Positions 60,626 through 64,000 of a stretch of 64,000 bases of DNA are shown here, in pieces. The stretch covers positions 1 to 64,000 of the forward strand of contig NZ_FXBB01000014.1 in NCBI RefSeq assembly GCF_900177735.1, read 5' to 3'. Position 1 is the stretch's first letter. Each line of letters begins with the position of its first letter. Position numbers and translations under genes: made by a program. The notes under the pieces were generated by a model. It had not been told where the DNA came from, ran no database searches, and worked only from the letters and a program-made list of their open reading frames with translations. This stretch comes from Dethiosulfovibrio salsuginis (GTDB taxonomy: Bacteria > Synergistota > Synergistia > Synergistales > Dethiosulfovibrionaceae).

Positions 60626-60655
60626 TAATGTGAAAAATTGAAAGGTGCTTGATCC

Positions 60656-61579
60656 ATGAAAAAAATATATGTAGCCGGGCATAATGGCCTGGTTGGATCC
60701 GCTATAGTGAAATCTTTTAAAAAAAATGGTTATGAAAATATATTAGTCAAATCCCATGAAGAGCTGGATCTGACTGATCAATGCGATGTGAGTCGCTTTT
60801 TTGAGAAAGAAGAACCGGAATGGGTTATCTTAGCTGCTGCTAAAGTTGGCGGAATTATGGCAAATAAGTCTTGTCCGGCTGAATTCATGTATCATAACTT
60901 AGCTATAGAGGTTAACGTTATACATCAGGCATGGCTTTCTGGAGTAAAAAAACTGCTTTTTCTAGGTAGTTCCTGTATATATCCTAGAATGGCACCTCAG
61001 CCGATAAAAGAGGAATACCTATTGACCGGTCCTCTCGAAACAACAAACGAGGCCTACGCACTGGCTAAAATATCCGGCCTTAAAATGTGCGAATACTACA
61101 ATAGGCAGTATGGCGCAGACTTCATATCTGTTATGCCTACCAATCTCTACGGTCCAGGAGATAACTTCGATTTGGAGAGTTCTCATGTCCTTCCCGCTAT
61201 GATACGAAAATTTGATGACGCCAAGAGAGAGGGCAAGCCGACTGTTACCCTATGGGGAACCGGAGCTCCCAGAAGGGAGTTCCTACACGTGGACGATATG
61301 GCGAGCGCATGTTTGCATGTCATGGAAAATTACAAAGATCCAGAGTTCGTAAACATAGGGGTTGGGAAGGACATATCGATAAAGGAGCTAGCCGAGATGG
61401 TGAAGGAAATAGTTGGGTTTGGAGGGGATATAGAATGGGACCTATCCAAGCCCGATGGTACTCCCAGAAAACTTCTGGATATAGGGAAGCTGGCTGCCTC
61501 AGGGTGGAAGCCATCGATATCCCTAAAAGACGGCATAGTTGATACTTACCGTTGGTATGCGGAAAATCGTTCTTGTTAG
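60656..61579 (+). CDS. fcl: GDP-L-fucose synthase
   Basis: Fcl epimerises and reduces GDP-4-keto-6-deoxymannose to GDP-L-fucose. The 307-residue product has the NADP motif [40 protein letters not shown], the catalytic [20 protein letters not shown] (YxxxK), [12 protein letters not shown] and [17 protein letters not shown]. The codons, especially in the first half, are visibly richer in A and T than those of gmd and manC, hinting at a different origin. ATG 60656 follows TTGAAAGGTGC. Its end lies 11 bases before manC. Confidence 0.94.
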   Translation: MKKIYVAGHNGLVGSAIVKSFKKNGYENILVKSHEELDLTDQCDVSRFFEKEEPEWVILAAAKVGGIMANKSCPAEFMYHNLAIEVNVIHQAWLSGVKKLLFLGSSCIYPRMAPQPIKEEYLLTGPLETTNEAYALAKISGLKMCEYYNRQYGADFISVMPTNLYGPGDNFDLESSHVLPAMIRKFDDAKREGKPTVTLWGTGAPRREFLHVDDMASACLHVMENYKDPEFVNIGVGKDISIKELAEMVKEIVGFGGDIEWDLSKPDGTPRKLLDIGKLAASGWKPSISLKDGIVDTYRWYAENRSC

Positions 61580-61590
61580 AGGTCAATGCA

Positions 61591-62976
61591 ATGAATAACG
61601 ATATAAAAAAACTGCGTGCCCTCATACTGGCAGGAGGAGGAGGGACCAGGCTGTGGCCCCTCTCAAGGGAAGAGGTCCCAAAACAGTTTTTGAAACTCGC
61701 AGGGGACCAAAGCCTCCTTCAGACCACCATAAAAAGGCTCCTGCCCCTCTGCGGCCAAGAGGGCATAAAAATAGTCGCAGGGGAGAGATGGGACAGCCAG
61801 ATAGCCTACCAGGCCTCCGACGTAGGCCTAAAAGGTGACATACTGGTACTGGAGCCGGAGGGCAAAAACACCGCCCCCGCCATAGCCCTGGGGCTGGCCC
61901 ACCTGATGGAAAAAGGTGCAACCAGGGAAACTCCGGTCCTGGTGTGTCCCAGCGACCACATAATTCAAAACGAAAAAGCCTTTCACGATGCACTGAAGCT
62001 GGGGCTACTGGCGCTGGAAGAGGGAAAACTGGTAACCTTCGGCATAGTCCCAGACGCCCCGGAGACCGGATTTGGCTACATAAAAAAAGGCGAAGACCGA
62101 GGAGGTTGGCACGACGTTTCCCAGTTCGTCGAAAAGCCGGACCTAAAAAAAGCAACAGAATACATCCAAAGCGGCCAATACCTGTGGAACGGTGGGATAT
62201 TCCTCTTTCGGGCCGGGGACATGATAGACTCCTTCAAAGAACACCTTCCGGAGATAGCGAGGCTCATGGAGTGTGGGGAGAGGGCCATGGTCGAGGGATT
62301 CAAAGACCTTCCCTCGGTCTCCATAGACTACGGCATAATGGAAAAAGCCCCCTCCGTGGCGGTGGTCCCGCTGGACGCCTGCTGGTCCGACCTGGGGAGC
62401 TGGGACGCCATCTACCAGCAGGGGGAAAAAGACGGCAACCGCAACGTCCTCAAAGGGGACGTACTGGCCGATAGGTCGGAAGGATGCCTGGTCCAAGGGG
62501 ACAGACGGCTTATAGCCCTGTCTGGAGTCAGCGACCTGCTGGTGGTGGACACCGCCGACGCCCTGTTCATAGCCCCTAGAGGGACATCCCAATCGGTCAA
62601 AGACGTAGTCTCCACCCTGAAAGAACGGTCCAGACCGGAGATAACCCAGGCCCCCGAAAGCGCCAGGAGATGGGGAGACTATAGAATCCTCCACGAAGGG
62701 GACGGCATAAAGGTAAAGAGGATAACCGTCCACCCGGGAAAGGCCCTGAGCCTCCAGTATCACCACCACAGGACGGAACACTGGATAGTGGTAAAAGGCA
62801 CCGCCCAGGTCGAAAGGGACGGAGAGACCTTCTACCTCCACGAAGGAGAAAGCACCTTCATCCAGAAAAACCAGCTCCACAGGCTCATAAACCCCGGAAA
62901 GATCTCCCTCGAGATAATAGAAGTCCAAAACGGGCCGTATCTGGGGGAGGACGATATATTCAGAGTGGAGGAATAA
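61591..62976 (+). CDS. manC: Mannose-1-P guanylyltransferase / phosphomannose isomerase
   Basis: This bifunctional type II PMI/GMP enzyme makes GDP-mannose. The 461-residue product has the nucleotidyltransferase signature ALILAGGGGTRLWPLSREEV, VCPSDHIIQNEKAFHDALK, FVEKPDLKKATEYIQSGQYL, WNGGIFLFRAGDMI and a C-terminal cupin isomerase domain (about residues 340-461, KRITVHPGKALSLQYHHHRT, WIVVKGTAQVERDGETFYLH). ATG 61591 is used with GAGG upstream; the frame also runs 13 codons further. It supplies substrate for Gmd, upstream in the same cluster. Confidence 0.95.
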   Translation: MNNDIKKLRALILAGGGGTRLWPLSREEVPKQFLKLAGDQSLLQTTIKRLLPLCGQEGIKIVAGERWDSQIAYQASDVGLKGDILVLEPEGKNTAPAIALGLAHLMEKGATRETPVLVCPSDHIIQNEKAFHDALKLGLLALEEGKLVTFGIVPDAPETGFGYIKKGEDRGGWHDVSQFVEKPDLKKATEYIQSGQYLWNGGIFLFRAGDMIDSFKEHLPEIARLMECGERAMVEGFKDLPSVSIDYGIMEKAPSVAVVPLDACWSDLGSWDAIYQQGEKDGNRNVLKGDVLADRSEGCLVQGDRRLIALSGVSDLLVVDTADALFIAPRGTSQSVKDVVSTLKERSRPEITQAPESARRWGDYRILHEGDGIKVKRITVHPGKALSLQYHHHRTEHWIVVKGTAQVERDGETFYLHEGESTFIQKNQLHRLINPGKISLEIIEVQNGPYLGEDDIFRVEE

Positions 62977-62979
62977 CCC

Positions 62980-64000
62980 TTGCGAAAACTTGCTTTAGTG
63001 GGCTCCAGAGTTTTCTGTGACGATAAATACCTTTACGGTGAGAGTTCTTCTGATCCCGATAGACGATTGTCCTGTATGAGGGATTTCAAAGATAAGCTCC
63101 GTAATGAGGGCATAGACCTAGTTTACTGGGAGGACGTGCCCAGCAAAGATGTGTGGGGTTACCTGTTTTTTAACTATAAAGAAAAAGACTTTAAGAGGAT
63201 TGCCAAGGACAAACAGGGAGGTTTTCTCGCCCTTTTAGTTTGCGAGAGCGAGGTAGTATCGCCAGAGAATTGGTCTCCCAAAGTTCAAGAAAAGTTCGAC
63301 ATAATCTTTACCTGGGATGCCCGACCTTTGCCCGAAACCATAAAGCCCCGTTATATCAGGTATTTCCTGCCAAATGACCTTTCGAATCGTCAGGATTCAC
63401 CTTCTTTTTCCGACAGGGAGAAACTGATCGTCATGGTGGCTGCCAATAAATGGAAGCGTCGGACGAAGGAGCTCTATACCGAGAGATTCAAGGCCATAAG
63501 GTGGTTTATGGAAAAACACCCCGAGGACCTGGATCTTTATGGTTATGACTGGAAATACGGGGTAGCTAAAAAGGCCTTGGAGATTGTCAGGAACACCTTT
63601 CGAGCTATAGGTGGTAAACCTACTAGACCGGTCGATGTGTCCTCGATTTACAGGGGCCCTGTGTCGGTTAAGAGAGATGTCCTCAAAAGATACAGGTTTT
63701 GCCTGTGCTACGAGAACGCAAGAGATATCCCGGGGTACGTTACAGAGAAAATATTTGATTGTTTTCTAGCCGGAGTGGTGCCCATATATATGGGATGGGA
63801 GGGAATCTCCGACCTCATCCCTAACGGGGCTTTCATAAACTTTCGGTCCTTTAGAGATTATGACCATATGTACGAGGAAATATCAACTATGACAGAGGAC
63901 GAGTGGAATGGCTATCTGTCTGAGGCCCGAAATTTTCTCGATAGTGACAAGGCAAATCTCTTTCACTCTTCTTGTTTCTCCGATACGTTGGTCTATGGAT
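62980..64000 (+). CDS. GT10-type fucosyltransferase (3' end missing)
   Basis: An open frame from TTG 62980, with GGAGG 8 bases upstream and 3 bases after the manC stop, continues past the window end (340 codons seen). Its C-terminal part has the family-10 signature CLCYENARDIPGYVTEKIFD then CFLAGVVPIYMGWEGISDLI, as in alpha-1,3/4-fucosyltransferases. The N-terminal half (VFCDDKYLYGESSSDPDRRL..., EDVPSKDVWGYLFFNYKEKD) is more variable, as expected. It follows manC, with fcl and gmd upstream, so its donor is probably GDP-fucose. Confidence 0.82.
   Translation, partial: MRKLALVGSRVFCDDKYLYGESSSDPDRRLSCMRDFKDKLRNEGIDLVYWEDVPSKDVWGYLFFNYKEKDFKRIAKDKQGGFLALLVCESEVVSPENWSPKVQEKFDIIFTWDARPLPETIKPRYIRYFLPNDLSNRQDSPSFSDREKLIVMVAANKWKRRTKELYTERFKAIRWFMEKHPEDLDLYGYDWKYGVAKKALEIVRNTFRAIGGKPTRPVDVSSIYRGPVSVKRDVLKRYRFCLCYENARDIPGYVTEKIFDCFLAGVVPIYMGWEGISDLIPNGAFINFRSFRDYDHMYEEISTMTEDEWNGYLSEARNFLDSDKANLFHSSCFSDTLVYG

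Noticed and set aside
60608-60636. Promoter before fcl
   Set aside because: TTGATG is present, but TAATAA lies only about 9 bases on; no acceptable -10 at proper spacing.
62143-62928. 261-codon minus-strand ORF in manC
   Set aside because: Antisense to a conserved enzyme; composition is that of a shadow frame.

Overview
The window looks like chromosome from a motile, diderm, anaerobe-type bacterium, most probably a member of Synergistota (for example a Dethiosulfovibrio relative). The reasons are a Firmicutes/Thermotogae-style flagellar-chemotaxis operon (fliY with a CheC-like middle, flbD, flhF-flhG, cheB-cheA-cheC-cheD-fliA, a FapA/DUF342 protein) on the same chromosome as a complete Gram-negative lipid A/Kdo pathway that uses LpxI. 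The assignment is inference from gene content; no rRNA is present to test it. Every protein gene I support lies on the + strand, mostly with overlapping or very short junctions, so the window reads as a few long co-directional operons.

Region 1 (1-30410) is the flagellar and chemotaxis operon: the 3' end of fliK, flgD, two consecutive hook-protein genes (the first very large with internal repeats), flbD, motA-motB, fliL, fliM, fliY, cheY, the export gate fliO-P-Q-R-flhB-flhA, the placement/number regulators flhF-flhG, a PilZ c-di-GMP receptor, cheB-A-C-D and the flagellar sigma factor fliA. It ends in a DUF342 protein, three unrecognised genes, an S1-domain protein and a DUF501 protein, then a rho-independent terminator.

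Region 2 (30411-30992) is non-coding: a 157-bp near-perfect inverted-repeat element whose loop can fold as an H-type pseudoknot, a strong sigma-70-type promoter, tRNA-Lys(TTT), tRNA-Glu(TTC) and tRNA-Thr(CGT), and their terminator.

Region 3 (31015-57912) is mainly envelope biogenesis: a histidine phosphatase, a small sigma-70 family factor, a membrane-anchored unknown, a BamA-type protein, an exported unknown whose signal peptide is encoded by a perfect terminator hairpin, then lpxD-lpxC-fabZ-lpxA-kdsC-lptF/G-lpxI-lpxB, an LpxB-like protein, msbA, an LpxK fused to an LpxB-related domain, kdsA, kdsD, waaA, a type II restriction-modification pair that interrupts the run, an unknown protein with deoxyhypusine-synthase-like features, kdsB, larC, an ELM1-family protein and a GT4 glycosyltransferase. 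Together these make Kdo2-lipid A (acylation, disaccharide formation, 4'-phosphorylation, Kdo synthesis and transfer), flip it with MsbA, and provide part of the transport and assembly machinery.

Region 4 (57934-64000) is accessory and sugar-nucleotide genes: a lone MNT-type nucleotidyltransferase, gmd, an AAA ATPase with what looks like a truncated partner, fcl, manC and the start of a GT10-type fucosyltransferase. gmd, fcl, manC and the GT10 gene form a GDP-mannose to GDP-fucose to fucosylated-glycan module.

The points most worth a second look are the LpxK/LpxB-like fusion, the terminator inside the signal-peptide codons after bamA, the pseudoknot/inverted-repeat element before the tRNAs, the 1487-residue repeat-bearing hook protein, and a perfect 18-bp hairpin inside fliP.
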